Source: Geovibrio ferrireducens (GTDB lineage Bacteria > Chrysiogenota > Deferribacteres > Deferribacterales > Geovibrionaceae). From it: a DNA stretch of 64,000 bases. Below, piece by piece: positions 50,267 through 60,483 of the stretch. Where the stretch lies: contig NZ_JAJAPB010000005.1 of assembly GCF_026226615.1 (NCBI RefSeq), forward strand, positions 1 through 64,000. Direction: 5' to 3'. The stretch's first letter is position 1, and the number at the start of each line of letters is the position of its first letter. A program made the translations under genes and the position numbers. Below the pieces are notes generated by a model. The model had not been told where the DNA came from. It was given only the letters and a program-made list of their open reading frames with translations, and made no database searches.

Positions 50267-52270
50267 ATGATAGGTAGTCTGAAAACTCCCATAATTGCTT
50301 TCAGTACCTCGTCCTCAGTCTGGGAGCAGATAGCCGTAGCAAAGAGACGGTTCATTGAAACAGGTATTGTGCCGGAGCCAGTTCCGCACCTCCCCGAAGA
50401 GGTTATAGAAATGTGGCGGCTTTCACGAAGTCACGGCATTCCATGGGATCATGAGTTTTTACTGCCGCGGATGCCGCAGGACGAGTTCAGCCTCCTTCTG
50501 GATAAAAAGCAGTACCTGATTGATTTATTTTTCGACTATGTCAAAACTTACTCCCAAATACTTTCAAGCACAAAATTTGATATGAACCTCTGTGATGAAA
50601 ACGGTGTGATGCTCACCCTCCCCATGCATTTTAATAAACTGAAAGGCTGGAAGTACCTTATCAGTGCCTCCGGGGATATATGGGATGAAAAAAATGTCGG
50701 ATGCACTGCGCACACTCTCGCACTGAAATACAACAGACCGGTGCATATAGCCGGTCCGGTCAATTATCTGAAAGTTCTGGAAGAAAATGTGACATCCGCT
50801 GCGCCTGTCACCAATGAATACGGGGAAATTATAGGCTGTATCATACTCAGTCAGGAGAAGGCGAATATCTCAAACATGCTGGAACACACTCTGGGCTGGA
50901 CCATAGCCACTGCTCAGGCTCTTTCCAGTCAGGTTAAGCTCCTGAGAAGAAGCAAACGCCTGAAACTCATGGATTCCACACTGAAAGCAACTTTTGATTA
51001 CGCCAAGGACGGCTTCATATCTATCGATGAGGACTGTCATATTATAAACATCAATAACGAGGCTAAAAGACTGCTGAGGGCAGACGAAACCAAAATAAGA
51101 ACAAAGCTCAGCTCACTGCTGGAAGATTCGTCCTATATATTTCAGTCGCTTAAAACCGGCAGATCCGTGAAGAAGCAGGAAATAGGCATTGTCAATAACC
51201 AGTCAGTCAGAGTGGAGTTTGATATTTCACCGTTTTTCAACAGAAATATGAGATATTCAAAGGGCGCCATAATAAAAATGGTGCGCAAAAATGACATATT
51301 CGGTCTGAACAAGCACGGAGGCAGCGGCAATATAGCTTTTGAGAATATTATTTCACGCAGTATGGTAATGGAAAAACTAAAAAATAAAGCGAAAACAGTA
51401 GCTGCAAAACCGGTGAATATACTGCTTCTTGGGGAGAGCGGCACAGGAAAAGAGCTTTTCGCCAGAGCAATACACAACTTCTATAATCCGAAATCACCTT
51501 TTGTAGCAATAAACTGCGCTTCCATTCCAAGAACATTGATCGAGAGTGAGCTTTTCGGATATGAGAAAGGGAGCTTCACCGGAGCGGAAAGAAACGGCAA
51601 GAAAGGTAAGATCGAATATGCGGACGGAGGCACTCTTTTCCTTGATGAAATCGGGGATATGCCCCTTGAGCTTCAGGCAGTGCTGCTGCGTGTTCTGGAA
51701 GAAAGAGAGGTGGTGCGTGTGGGCGGCCACAAACCTGTTCCGGTTAATTTCAGGGTTGTGGCCGCAACCAACAGACCATTGGCGGAGGATATTTTGAATA
51801 ACAGATTCAGACAGGATCTTTATTTCAGACTTTCAGTGGTCAACCTGGAAATTCCGTCACTGCGTCAGCGCACTGATGACATACTCCTGCTGGCGGACCA
51901 TTTCATAAGAACCACCTGCGAACACTTCTGTCTTCCGCCTTACTCTCTGTGCCCCGATACCGAAGAAATTCTGAGAGAATACTGTTGGCCGGGCAATGTG
52001 CGCCAGCTTGAGAATGCTATGATCTATGCTGTAACCGTAGCTGAAAAAAACATTATAAAGCCTTCTGATCTTCCTGATGATATTTTCGAGATCCAAAGCA
52101 GGCGAAGATGCTCCGACCTTGATGATATAAGAGCCGCTGAGAACGAAATAATACTGAATACTGTGAAAAAAACAGGGAATGTGCAGAACGCCGCCAGATA
52201 CCTCGGAGTAAGCGCATCAACAGTGTACAGGAAACTGAAACAGATTAACGGCGGAAAAATACTCCGCTGA
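50267..52270 (+). CDS. Sigma-54 activator of copy 2 operon (AcoR-like)
   Basis: A 667-residue paralogue of the 6390-8372 activator, with the same order: a GAF-like sensor with [10 protein letters not shown] and [11 protein letters not shown], a PAS-like segment, AAA+ with [14 protein letters not shown] (serine in place of alanine in GAFTGA) and [10 protein letters not shown], and a Fis-type HTH ([17 protein letters not shown]). GSFTGA is an accepted variant of the sigma-54 loop. Sensor residues differ in many places from the copy 1 protein, fitting a different ligand. It is divergent from the copy 2 operon; no MFS gene follows. Confidence 0.9.
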   Translation: MIGSLKTPIIAFSTSSSVWEQIAVAKRRFIETGIVPEPVPHLPEEVIEMWRLSRSHGIPWDHEFLLPRMPQDEFSLLLDKKQYLIDLFFDYVKTYSQILSSTKFDMNLCDENGVMLTLPMHFNKLKGWKYLISASGDIWDEKNVGCTAHTLALKYNRPVHIAGPVNYLKVLEENVTSAAPVTNEYGEIIGCIILSQEKANISNMLEHTLGWTIATAQALSSQVKLLRRSKRLKLMDSTLKATFDYAKDGFISIDEDCHIININNEAKRLLRADETKIRTKLSSLLEDSSYIFQSLKTGRSVKKQEIGIVNNQSVRVEFDISPFFNRNMRYSKGAIIKMVRKNDIFGLNKHGGSGNIAFENIISRSMVMEKLKNKAKTVAAKPVNILLLGESGTGKELFARAIHNFYNPKSPFVAINCASIPRTLIESELFGYEKGSFTGAERNGKKGKIEYADGGTLFLDEIGDMPLELQAVLLRVLEEREVVRVGGHKPVPVNFRVVAATNRPLAEDILNNRFRQDLYFRLSVVNLEIPSLRQRTDDILLLADHFIRTTCEHFCLPPYSLCPDTEEILREYCWPGNVRQLENAMIYAVTVAEKNIIKPSDLPDDIFEIQSRRRCSDLDDIRAAENEIILNTVKKTGNVQNAARYLGVSASTVYRKLKQINGGKILR

Positions 52271-52294
52271 AAAAGCTTACTGAAGCTGCTTTTT
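52270..52294. terminator. Shared terminator between convergent genes
   Basis: AAAAAGC (52270-52276) pairs with GCTTTTT (52288-52294). The symmetric A-run and T-run could end transcription both ways. It overlaps both stop regions, and the stem is mostly AT. Confidence 0.5.
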
Positions 52295-53278
52295 GAGAAG
52301 CTCCCGCTCCTGTATCCGTTTTTCGGTTCTGACAAGGGCAGCGCCCAGAACCTTATCCGGCTTATCTGTGAGCCTGTCCGCCCTTTTGTACAGTTCAAGC
52401 GCCTTGTCATAATCCGCCTTTATCTCACTGCACAGACCGAGGTTATGCAGAAATGCAGGAGACTGAGGGTATTTCTCCGCCCCTTCATGCCACATTTCAC
52501 ATGCCCTGTCCATGCGCCCTGCCTCTGCAAACTCAAGAGAGGACTTAAGGAGCTTTTTCCCTTCGCTCTCCTTCACACCGTCATCCGATTTCATCAGTGT
52601 GAAGGTCACCCTTGCCGCATAGGGAGCTATCTGGGTTCTGAACTTATCCAGAACCCCGCTTTCCGCCGCTGACAGCAGTGTTTCATCCGAAGCCGGTGCA
52701 GAGGAGCTGTCCGGGCAGGTTCTGTCTGATGAAGTGAATGAGATTCTGTCAGAATAGGCAACCAGCGCTGTTGAAACATCTATGAGCTTGGGCAGAAAGA
52801 TAATTTCGGCTTTCTTTTCAACGCAGGTAACAGTGTAGTTCGCATAGGCTGTGCATTTGCCTTTTTTATCCCAGGAGGAGCATCTGGAGCGGTTTGCTGT
52901 ATAAGTTCCCCTGCTTACCGACTTTTCCGCTGAACCGGTGAAAATACCCTGCACTCCGGTCAGCCTTCCGAGCCTGACAGCCGTTCTTTCATCCACCGCA
53001 CCTGAGATCTGAAGCTTCTGTTCCTGCATTATTCTGTTCAGGTTCTGCCTGTCGGCAACAGTAAAATATCTGTTCCCCTGCACTTCGGCAGATGCCAGCA
53101 CATTCTCAACAGAAGGTGTTATTTTAGCTCCGTAGTTTCCGTCAAAGGGCAGAACTGCGATGCTCCTTATACCGGATATACCCTCCGCCCCTGCGGGCAT
53201 AAGCACGGTTTCGGTTATCTTCGGTGCGCATGCGGACATAAACAGAGCCGCTATTATAACTGCTGCTTTCTTTTTCAT
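52277..53278 (-). CDS. CsgG-like lipoprotein with TPR tail
   Basis: A 333-residue lipoprotein (signal with lipobox MSAC, C17). The CsgG/LpoB-like region (about 38-215) has IAVLPFDG, then VADRQNLNRIMQEQKLQ and a LTGVQGIFTGSAEKS stretch. About 225-320 forms TPR-type helices. Such proteins sit in the outer membrane as secretion or assembly factors, but no curli-type partner is nearby, so the role is open. A cysteine-rich insertion (SRCSSWDKKGKC) splits the core. It is convergent with the activator gene. Confidence 0.75.
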   Translation of the reverse strand: MKKKAAVIIAALFMSACAPKITETVLMPAGAEGISGIRSIAVLPFDGNYGAKITPSVENVLASAEVQGNRYFTVADRQNLNRIMQEQKLQISGAVDERTAVRLGRLTGVQGIFTGSAEKSVSRGTYTANRSRCSSWDKKGKCTAYANYTVTCVEKKAEIIFLPKLIDVSTALVAYSDRISFTSSDRTCPDSSSAPASDETLLSAAESGVLDKFRTQIAPYAARVTFTLMKSDDGVKESEGKKLLKSSLEFAEAGRMDRACEMWHEGAEKYPQSPAFLHNLGLCSEIKADYDKALELYKRADRLTDKPDKVLGAALVRTEKRIQERELLKKQLQ

Positions 53279-53376
53279 ACATACCCTGTGTTAAAATTAA
53301 ATATCAGTATAATAGCACAAAAAATCAGACAGTTCAGGCAATTCCGCTCACTCCCGGCACTGCTTCTGCGGCTTTC

Positions 53377-54495
53377 TTAATTTCCGGCTCTCTCCAGCCG
53401 CAGTATACGTCCGTTTTTGTCATCCGTCAGAATATATATCCATCCGTCCGGGCCCTGACGTACATCCCGCAGACGCTCGCCAAGCCCTTGCAGAAGCCGC
53501 TCCTCAGAGACAACCTTTCCGCCGGATAAAACCAGCCTCACCAAGCTCTTACCAGCTAGAGTACCCATAAACACATTGCCCTGCCACGCTGGGAAGCCGC
53601 TGCCGCTGTAAAACATCAGTCCGCTGGGCGCAAGAGAGGGTGTCCAGTAGTATACAGGCTCACGAAAGCCCCGCTCCGCATGCTCATCCGGTATGGATAC
53701 GCCGCTGTAGTGGGAACCGTAGCTGGCCTGAGGCCATCCGTAGTTAATACCGGCTTCGGTTAAGTTTAACTCATCGCCGCCTCTGGGGCCGTGCTCAACT
53801 GTCCATAATTTCCCGCCGGAAGGCTCTATTGCCGCTCCCTGAACATTGCGGTGGCCGTATGACCATATTTCAGGCAGGGCTCCGGCTTTGCGGACAAAAG
53901 GGCTGCCTGACGCGGGTGAACCGTCCGTGTTAATGCGCACAACCTTGCCCATATGGTTTTCCGGATTCTGAGCCTGATCCCGGTAGTCAAATCTGTCGCC
54001 GAGGGTGATAAACAGTGTTCCGTCCTGTGCGAATACAAGTCTTGAGCCCCAATGGTTTCTGCCGGGCACTTTAGGATTCTGACGGAAAATCACCTGAACA
54101 TTTTTCAGAGAGCTGCCGCTGAGTTCCGCACGGGCAACGGCAGTGGAGGCCAGACCGTTCTGCTGCTCGGAGAATGAGAAATATATAAGGGAATTAGCAT
54201 TAAACTGCGGATCTACAGCAACATCCAGCAAACCGCCCTGCCCTTCCGCAAAAACAGCCGGAAGACCGGTCAGAGGCTTGGAAACTGCTCCGTCAGGGGT
54301 TACCAGACGCATCCGCCCCGGCCGTTCAGTGACAAGCATCCGTCCGTCCGGCAGAAAAGCCATACCCCAGGGGTGCTCCAGACCGGAAGCAACAGTGGAA
54401 ACCCGCAGGGCGTAAGCTTCTGATTGAAATGTCTGCGCATCTGCGGCGGGGGAAATCCACACTAAAAACAATATCAGCAAAAGAAGGTTCCTCAT
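53377..54495 (-). CDS. PQQ-dependent aldose sugar dehydrogenase (YliI-like)
   Basis: A 372-residue exported protein with a signal peptide (1-20, ending ADA) and a six-bladed propeller of the soluble glucose dehydrogenase/YliI family. Family marks include LEHPWGMAFLPDGRMLVTERPGR, a GRNHWGSRL histidine site, WSYGHRNVQG, WTVEHGPRGGDELN and DVRQGPDGWIY. It would oxidise aldoses in the periplasm if PQQ is available; no PQQ synthesis genes are in the window. Confidence 0.9.
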   Translation of the reverse strand: MRNLLLLILFLVWISPAADAQTFQSEAYALRVSTVASGLEHPWGMAFLPDGRMLVTERPGRMRLVTPDGAVSKPLTGLPAVFAEGQGGLLDVAVDPQFNANSLIYFSFSEQQNGLASTAVARAELSGSSLKNVQVIFRQNPKVPGRNHWGSRLVFAQDGTLFITLGDRFDYRDQAQNPENHMGKVVRINTDGSPASGSPFVRKAGALPEIWSYGHRNVQGAAIEPSGGKLWTVEHGPRGGDELNLTEAGINYGWPQASYGSHYSGVSIPDEHAERGFREPVYYWTPSLAPSGLMFYSGSGFPAWQGNVFMGTLAGKSLVRLVLSGGKVVSEERLLQGLGERLRDVRQGPDGWIYILTDDKNGRILRLERAGN

Positions 54496-54661
54496 TCAGC
54501 ACCTCGCTTTCTAATTCAGTCTTAATAAGTATAATTTAATATCAATGCACGGAATGTACATGGAAAAAAGCAACCGCACCTTTCCGCCGGAAGTTTCAGC
54601 TTGCAGGTACTGTTTATTTATCAGGATATTTCGCTGCTTCAGACTGTAATGATAATATTTG

Positions 54662-55240
54662 CTAGGCTGCTATTCCCCGCACTGCCAGCCAGACGGCAAT
54701 ATATCTGCCAAGCTTCGCAGCAAACACTATGGGAACAAAGAACAGGAGCCTCTCCCGCATTACCCCCGCCGCGAGGGTCAGGGGATCCCCTATCACCGGA
54801 ACCCAGCTTAAAAGCAGCGACCATCTGCCGTATCTGCCGTACCAGTTCTGTGCTTTCAGCAGGATTTCAGGCTTTACCGGGAACCATTTCCTGCCGGAAA
54901 ACCTCACAGCCTCCCTGCCCAGAAACCAGTTAAAAACAGACCCCAGAACATTGCCCGCTGTGGCGAAAGCAAGCAGAAGAAAAACCGGATAGCCGCCCGC
55001 GATGAGCCCCGCCAGAACAGCTTCGGACTGTGCGGGGAAAATGCTGGCCGCAAGAAATGCTATGAAAAATAATCCGCCGTATACGGCCAAACCGCTCAAG
55101 AACCGCCCCCGATAACCAAACAGAAAATGAAGAGTACAATATAGCGGCAAACTGTCCCGACCGTGAGCAAAATGTGCAGAATATTCTTTAAATCCTAAAT
55201 ATCCTTTTATTCCGAATACTTTAACAATCGAGAAAAACAT
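54662..55240 (-). CDS. YqaA/DedA-like membrane protein
   Basis: Up to 192 residues with about four membrane segments. The core (GGLFFIAFLAASIFPAQSEAVL, NVLGSVFNWFLGREAV, WSLLLSWVPVIGDPLTLAAGVMR over several segments) fits the small YqaA branch of the VTT/DedA family, which is linked to membrane lipid handling. The first 45 residues are not typical; a TTG at 55099 after GGGGGCGG could be the real start, giving a length closer to the family's. It is divergent from dcuB. Confidence 0.75.
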   Translation of the reverse strand: MFFSIVKVFGIKGYLGFKEYSAHFAHGRDSLPLYCTLHFLFGYRGRFLSGLAVYGGLFFIAFLAASIFPAQSEAVLAGLIAGGYPVFLLLAFATAGNVLGSVFNWFLGREAVRFSGRKWFPVKPEILLKAQNWYGRYGRWSLLLSWVPVIGDPLTLAAGVMRERLLFFVPIVFAAKLGRYIAVWLAVRGIAA

Positions 55241-55260
55241 ATATCATACCCGGTATAGAG

Positions 55261-55284
55261 CCGCAGAAAAAAAATCCCCTGCGG
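55261..55284 (+). other. Leader hairpin before dcuB
   Basis: CCGCAG pairs with CTGCGG around an A-rich loop, 20 bases upstream of the dcuB ATG. It may affect transcript stability; evidence is weak. Confidence 0.3.
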
Positions 55285-55303
55285 AAAAATACGGAGGTAC
55301 ACC

Positions 55304-56629
55304 ATGCTGTACTTAGAATTTTTATTTCTCCTTTTAATGCTTTATATAGGCAGCCGTTTCGGCGGAATAGGGCTCGGAGTTGTTTCGGGCATAGGTCTTC
55401 TGATCGAGGTTCTCATCTTCAAGATGCCCCCCACCTCGCCCCCCATAACCGTTATGCTGATAATCCTTGCCGTGGTTACCTGCGCGTCCATACTGGAGGC
55501 GGCAGGCGGTCTGAAATACATGCTTCAGATTGCGGAGCGGATTCTGCGCTCAAACCCCAAGAAAGTCACAATAATCGGCCCCCTCGTAACCTACACCATG
55601 ACAGTGATGCTCGGCACAGGGCACGCAGTGTATACCATAATGCCTATCATAGGCGATGTTGCCCTGAAAAACGGCATACGCCCCGAACGCCCCATGGCTT
55701 CGGCCTCTGTCGCCTCCCAGATGGGTATAACCGCAAGCCCTATTTCAGCGGCGGTGGTTTACTATCTCTCTGAGCTTTCAGGCCTGACAGAAGGGCTCAG
55801 CCTTCTTTCCATACTTGCGGTAACACTGCCCGCAACACTGCTCGGTACTATCGCAATGTCCGTCTACAGCATATACAGAGGCAAAGAACTTAAGGACGAT
55901 CCCGAATTTCAGAAACGCATGCAGGATCCCATCTGGCGTGAAAGAATCGAAAACACCACAGCAACAACGCTTAATGAGAAGCTGCCCGATTCAGCCCGCC
56001 GTGCCGTGTTCCTGTTCCTCGCTTCTCTCGGCGTAATCGTGATTTTCGGCATGTTCCCCTCTCTGCGCACAATAGAAGGCATGCCCAAGCCTGTTGATAT
56101 GGCAACCCTCATCCAGATGATGATGCTCGCCTTCGGCGGTCTCATACTCATAGTGACAAAAACCAAACCATCGCTCATTCCCGAAGGTGTTGTCTTCAAA
56201 TCAGGCATGGTAGCGTGCATCGCCATCTTCGGCATAGCATGGATGAGCGATACATACTTCCAGTACGCCATGCCCGCGTTCAAGGTTTCCATAACCGAGA
56301 TGGTTCAGGCATACCCGTGGTCATTCGCTCTGGCGATGTTCATTGTATCCGTTGTGGTCAACTCTCAGGCGGCAACATGCAAAATGATGCTCCCCGTGGG
56401 TCTGGGTCTCGGTCTGCCCCCTGCGCTCCTCATAGGCATAATGCCCTCCAGCTACGGATATTTCTTCATCCCCAACTATCCGTCTGATATTGCAACATGC
56501 ACATTCGACACCACAGGAACCACAAAGATAGGTAAATTCTACTTCAACCACAGTTTCATGGTTCCGGGTCTCATAGCGGTTACAACAGCCTGCTGTGTGG
56601 GCTACGCTCTGGCTCTGGTTATAATCTGA
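55304..56629 (+). CDS. dcuB: Anaerobic C4-dicarboxylate antiporter
   Basis: A 441-residue inner-membrane carrier with about twelve helices. GTGHAVYTIMPIIGDVALKNGIRPERPM (about 105-132) matches DcuB more than DcuA; NSQAATCKMMLPV, YPSDIATCTFD and TGTTKIGKFYFNHSF also fit. It exchanges fumarate for succinate during fumarate respiration. CGGAGG precedes the ATG. A terminator follows, then the sensor-regulator pair that probably controls it. Confidence 0.92.
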   Translation: MLYLEFLFLLLMLYIGSRFGGIGLGVVSGIGLLIEVLIFKMPPTSPPITVMLIILAVVTCASILEAAGGLKYMLQIAERILRSNPKKVTIIGPLVTYTMTVMLGTGHAVYTIMPIIGDVALKNGIRPERPMASASVASQMGITASPISAAVVYYLSELSGLTEGLSLLSILAVTLPATLLGTIAMSVYSIYRGKELKDDPEFQKRMQDPIWRERIENTTATTLNEKLPDSARRAVFLFLASLGVIVIFGMFPSLRTIEGMPKPVDMATLIQMMMLAFGGLILIVTKTKPSLIPEGVVFKSGMVACIAIFGIAWMSDTYFQYAMPAFKVSITEMVQAYPWSFALAMFIVSVVVNSQAATCKMMLPVGLGLGLPPALLIGIMPSSYGYFFIPNYPSDIATCTFDTTGTTKIGKFYFNHSFMVPGLIAVTTACCVGYALALVII

Positions 56630-56655
56630 CAGACATAAACCCTCCTGCATACACG

Positions 56656-56690
56656 GGCACGGCATAATTCATGCCGTGTCCTTTTTTTAT
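56656..56690 (+). terminator. Rho-independent terminator of dcuB
   Basis: GGCACGGCAT-AATTC-ATGCCGTGTC, a 10-bp stem with one G-T pair, followed by seven T. It lies 27 bases past the dcuB stop. Confidence 0.88.
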
Positions 56691-56739
56691 TTAATTTGCG
56701 GCATTAACGTAATATTATTTAGAAAAAGCGAAGGTAACC

Positions 56740-58356
56740 ATGAAGCGCTACTTCTCTGAACGCCCCGTAAAAACACAGATGCTGATGATGATTTTTGCCG
56801 TGCTTATGCTCCAGCTGATGATCAGCGGGCTGATATTCTCCGGCATGGTGGCGGATTTCCTGCGGTTTCAGATAGGGGAAAAGGCGCTTAACATAGCACA
56901 GACCATGACCACAATCCCCCTGATACAGAAATCCTTAGCCGCAAGAAGAGATGATGACGGACAGGTTCAGTCCATGGCAGAGGATATAAGGCTGAAAACC
57001 GGAGCCGCATATGTTGTGGTTGCGGACAACTTCGGCATACGCCTCTCACACCCGAACCCGGCTAACATCGGCAAAAAGTTTCAGGGGGACGACACGGACA
57101 GGGCAACTACCTACGGAGAGGCATATGTCTCCGAAGCTGTGGGAACGCTTGGGCCTTCCGTGCGGGGGATTGCGCCCGTTTACCACGAAGGGGAGATAGT
57201 GGGCTTCGTGGCGGTGGGCTATCTCAGAGAGCGGATTCGGGCAACTATTCTTGAACACCAGAAAAAGCCGCTCCTCTTTGTTTTTATGATGTTCGCAACA
57301 GGCCTCGGCGCGGCGGTGCTCATAGCTAACCATCAGAAGAGGATAACCCTCGGTCTGGAACCTGCGGAGATAGCCGACCTCTTTCTGGAGCGCAACGCCA
57401 TAATCGACACGATCCGCGCAGGGATTATCGCTGTCAACACTGAAAACCGCATAAGACTGATCAATAAAAACGCCATAAGGGTTCTTTCACTCAGCAGGGA
57501 CTATATAGGCCGCCATATAAAGGAAATTTTCCCGCCGGAATATTCCGCTGATGTCATAAGCTCCAAAACCAATATGGAGGACACCTCCATGACTGTAAAC
57601 GGTGTTGAGCTCCTTACCAACGTTATGGTGGTCATGCACATGGGCAAGGTGCACGGCGCTGTTATCACCTTCCGGAGGAAAAATGAGATAACCCTTCTGG
57701 CGCAGGAGCTGAACCGAATCAAAAAATACTCGGACATGCTCCGTGTCCAGTCCCACGAATATTCCAACAAGCTCCACACAGTGGCGGGGCTTATTCAGAT
57801 AGAGGCTTATCAGGAAGCGCTGGAGCTTATCCTCTCGGAAACCAGAATACATGAGGAGATGATAAGCTTCGTAAACGCCAATGTGCCTGACCCCATTGTT
57901 TCTGCGCTGATCATCGGCAAGCACAGCAGGGCCAGGGAGCTTAAAATTGACCTCGCAATAGCGGAAAACAGCCGCATGACTGACATACCTTCACATATTG
58001 ACCGTGAGAAGATAGTGACGATCTTAGGCAACATACTGGACAATGCCTTTGACGCGGTAATCGATTCCCCAGTGAAACAGGTTCTGCTTACCATGAGGGA
58101 TTCCGGCAGAAGCATTGTCTTTCAGGTTGAGGATTCAGGCAGCGGTCTGGCGCCGGATATAATAGAAGACATCTTCCAGAAAGGCGTAAGCACCAAAGGC
58201 GAAAACAGAGGCGTGGGGCTTTATCTTGTACAGAGTGCGCTCATTGAGCTTCGGGGCTCTGTGGGAATAGCCCGCAGCAGGCTGGGCGGAGTGTCGTTCC
58301 GGGTGACAATACCAAAGGAAATGTATCATGAAGAAAATAAGAACGGTAATAGTTGA
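56740..58356 (+). CDS. dcuS: DcuS/CitA-type sensor histidine kinase
   Basis: A 538-residue kinase. TM1 is at about 14-40; the periplasmic PAS-type sensor (about 45-170) has SHPNPANIGKKFQGDD and GPSVRGIAPVY as in DcuS/CitA; TM2 is at about 176-197; a cytoplasmic PAS follows (about 215-310). The kinase core has VQSHEYSNKLH with the phospho-histidine, and GHKL boxes NILDNAFDAV, DSGSGL and GVGLYLV. It would sense C4-dicarboxylates outside and signal to the regulator overlapping its 3' end. Confidence 0.9.
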   Translation: MKRYFSERPVKTQMLMMIFAVLMLQLMISGLIFSGMVADFLRFQIGEKALNIAQTMTTIPLIQKSLAARRDDDGQVQSMAEDIRLKTGAAYVVVADNFGIRLSHPNPANIGKKFQGDDTDRATTYGEAYVSEAVGTLGPSVRGIAPVYHEGEIVGFVAVGYLRERIRATILEHQKKPLLFVFMMFATGLGAAVLIANHQKRITLGLEPAEIADLFLERNAIIDTIRAGIIAVNTENRIRLINKNAIRVLSLSRDYIGRHIKEIFPPEYSADVISSKTNMEDTSMTVNGVELLTNVMVVMHMGKVHGAVITFRRKNEITLLAQELNRIKKYSDMLRVQSHEYSNKLHTVAGLIQIEAYQEALELILSETRIHEEMISFVNANVPDPIVSALIIGKHSRARELKIDLAIAENSRMTDIPSHIDREKIVTILGNILDNAFDAVIDSPVKQVLLTMRDSGRSIVFQVEDSGSGLAPDIIEDIFQKGVSTKGENRGVGLYLVQSALIELRGSVGIARSRLGGVSFRVTIPKEMYHEENKNGNS

Positions 58357-59014
58357 AGACGACATCAAAATATCAGAGCTTCATAAACGCTTCACCGAAA
58401 AGGTCGAAGGCTTTGAGGTGATAGGCATAGCAAACAGCCTCCCGGACGGTGAGGAGATGGTGGATGTGCTTGAGCCGGAGCTTGTGCTTCTGGATCTCTT
58501 TTTTCCGGAAGGCAACGGCATGCAGCTCCTCAAAAAGATGCGTGAAAAGGGAAAATCAGTGGACGTGATACTGATCACCGCAGCAAAAGAGGTGGGCTCA
58601 TTGCAGGAAGCTCTCCGCGGAGGAGCGTTTGATTACCTTGTGAAGCCTGTGATATTTGACAGATTCAAGGCATCGCTTGAAAAATTCCGCACATACCGCA
58701 CGGAACTGATGAAAAACTCCGTGCTTGAACAGCAGATGATAGACAGACTTATACACCCCGCAGCGGAGGCTCAGGATGAAAGCGGGCTCCCCAAGGGGAT
58801 AGACCCCATAACCCTGAGAAAGATATGCGCCGTGTTCGAGGAGGAAGGAGCAGACGGCTATTCCGCCGAGGATGTGGGGAAAAAGATAAATGCAAGCCGC
58901 AACACAGCCAGACGCTATCTGGAATACCTTCTCGCATCCGGCTTTCTGTACGCCGATATAGATTACGGAACAGTGGGCAGACCGGAACGGATTTTCAGGA
59001 GAATGAGCATATAG
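58328..59014 (+). CDS. dcuR: DcuR/CitB-type response regulator
   Basis: A 228-residue regulator. The receiver (1-120) has EDD at 9-11, phospho-acceptor Asp in LVLLDLFFPEG, and Lys in YLVKPV. The C-terminal HTH (about 170-215) has YSAEDVGKKINASRNTARRYLEYL, the CitB/DcuR type. Its start lies inside the kinase gene (29-base overlap). Probable target: the dcuB promoter. Confidence 0.9.
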   Translation: MKKIRTVIVEDDIKISELHKRFTEKVEGFEVIGIANSLPDGEEMVDVLEPELVLLDLFFPEGNGMQLLKKMREKGKSVDVILITAAKEVGSLQEALRGGAFDYLVKPVIFDRFKASLEKFRTYRTELMKNSVLEQQMIDRLIHPAAEAQDESGLPKGIDPITLRKICAVFEEEGADGYSAEDVGKKINASRNTARRYLEYLLASGFLYADIDYGTVGRPERIFRRMSI

Positions 59015-59015
59015 A

Positions 59016-59052
59016 AAAAAGCCCCCGCACGGCGCACTGGGTCCGCGCGGGG
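59016..59052 (-). terminator. Terminator of the RND efflux operon
   Basis: CCCCGCAC (59023-59030) pairs with GCGCGGGG (59045-59052), with one mismatch. Read leftward the stem ends in GGGGGC followed by six T. Confidence 0.7.
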
Positions 59053-59067
59053 TTCTGGTGAGAGAAG

Positions 59068-60483
59068 TTATATCTGTCCGCCGCCCAGAACTTTGTAAAG
59101 GGTGACGAGGTTATTCAAATACTGCTGTCTGACGGAGATTAGCCCCTGCTCCGCCGCGAAAAGCGAACGGTGTGCATCCAGCACCTCAAGGTAGCTTGAT
59201 ACTCCGTGTTTATAGCGCTCACTGGAGAGATCATAAACACTCCGCGCCGACTCCGCAAGGGACTTCTGCGCCTCAAGCTGGTCTGTGAAGGTTCCCTTCG
59301 CGGCAAGCTGATCCGCCACCTCACGGAAGGCGGTCTGGATCGCTTTTTCATACTCAGCCGCAGCTATTTTCTGATTCACTTTAGCCACTTCAAGATTAGC
59401 CTTGTTACGTCCCGCGTTGAAGATCGGTATATTTATCTTCGGCGCGAACGACCAAGCAAGTCCTGAGCCTGAGCTGAAAAGATCATCAAGCCCTGTGCTT
59501 GCAAGCCCTGCTGAGGCGGTAAGCGTTATAGAGGGGAAGAAGGCCGCCCTTGCCGCGCCTATATCGGCGTTGGCCGCTTTCAGCGAATGCTCGGCACGTT
59601 TTATATCAGGCCTGTTCAGAAGTGTCTCCGAAGGCACGCCCGCGGGCAGAGCCCTCAGCGCAGTCACCTCATCAGGCAGGTCAGCCTGAAGCGAAGCCGC
59701 GTCTATCTGAGTACCTGCAAGAAGCGTAAGAGCATTTAAATCCTGCGCTGTGAGCCTTGTGTACTGAACCTTGCTTATCCTTGCGTTTTCCACCGCTGTC
59801 GCCGCCTGTTCGAGATCAAGCTTAGTGGCGCTGCCCAATTCATACTTCCTTTTCACAAGGTTATATGATTCCTGACGGTTTTTCAGTGTTTCCTCGGAAA
59901 GCCTCAGCATCCCCTTATCACCCAGATAGGTCACATATGCGTTTGCCACTTCGGAGATAAGTGTTATCTGTGCGGCGTTTCTCGCTTCCTCGGTTGCGAA
60001 ATAGCTTTCAAGGGCTTTTTCGCTGAGGCTTCTCACTCTGCCGAAGAAGTCAAGCTCGTAAGCGGCAACACCTATTCCCACGCTGTAGGTTGATGCGGTG
60101 TAAGCGCTGCCCGTTGTGCTTGCGTTCTCTGGCACACGCTGACGTGTGAATGCGCCTGTGGCATCAACATTCGGGAGAAGGTCTGAGCGCTGAATACGGT
60201 AAGCCGCTCTGGCGGACTCTATATTCAGAGCCGCAACACGCAGATCCCTGTTGTTTTCAAGGGCTTTTTCTATCAGTGCCCTGAGCTCCGGAGCGAGGAA
60301 GAAGTCCTTCCACGCTAAACCCGAAACATTCACAGAGCCGCTGTCCGCCTTACTGTAGGCCTCTCCTGCGGGGAATGAGGCCGCCACTGGCGAGGCGGGT
60401 TTTTCATAAGCGGGGATCATGGAGCACCCCGCCATTATTACAGACACGGCCGCCGCCGCTATTATATTTTTTCTACTTACCAT
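59068..60483 (-). CDS. RND efflux outer-membrane lipoprotein (OprM/NodT family)
   Basis: A 471-residue lipoprotein with lipobox MAGC (C19), two tandem TolC-type repeats and typical [22 protein letters not shown] and [12 protein letters not shown] segments. It forms the outer-membrane channel of the tripartite pump. Its start overlaps the RND gene by 11 bases, so translation is coupled. Confidence 0.92.
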   Translation of the reverse strand: MVSRKNIIAAAAVSVIMAGCSMIPAYEKPASPVAASFPAGEAYSKADSGSVNVSGLAWKDFFLAPELRALIEKALENNRDLRVAALNIESARAAYRIQRSDLLPNVDATGAFTRQRVPENASTTGSAYTASTYSVGIGVAAYELDFFGRVRSLSEKALESYFATEEARNAAQITLISEVANAYVTYLGDKGMLRLSEETLKNRQESYNLVKRKYELGSATKLDLEQAATAVENARISKVQYTRLTAQDLNALTLLAGTQIDAASLQADLPDEVTALRALPAGVPSETLLNRPDIKRAEHSLKAANADIGAARAAFFPSITLTASAGLASTGLDDLFSSGSGLAWSFAPKINIPIFNAGRNKANLEVAKVNQKIAAAEYEKAIQTAFREVADQLAAKGTFTDQLEAQKSLAESARSVYDLSSERYKHGVSSYLEVLDAHRSLFAAEQGLISVRQQYLNNLVTLYKVLGGGQI

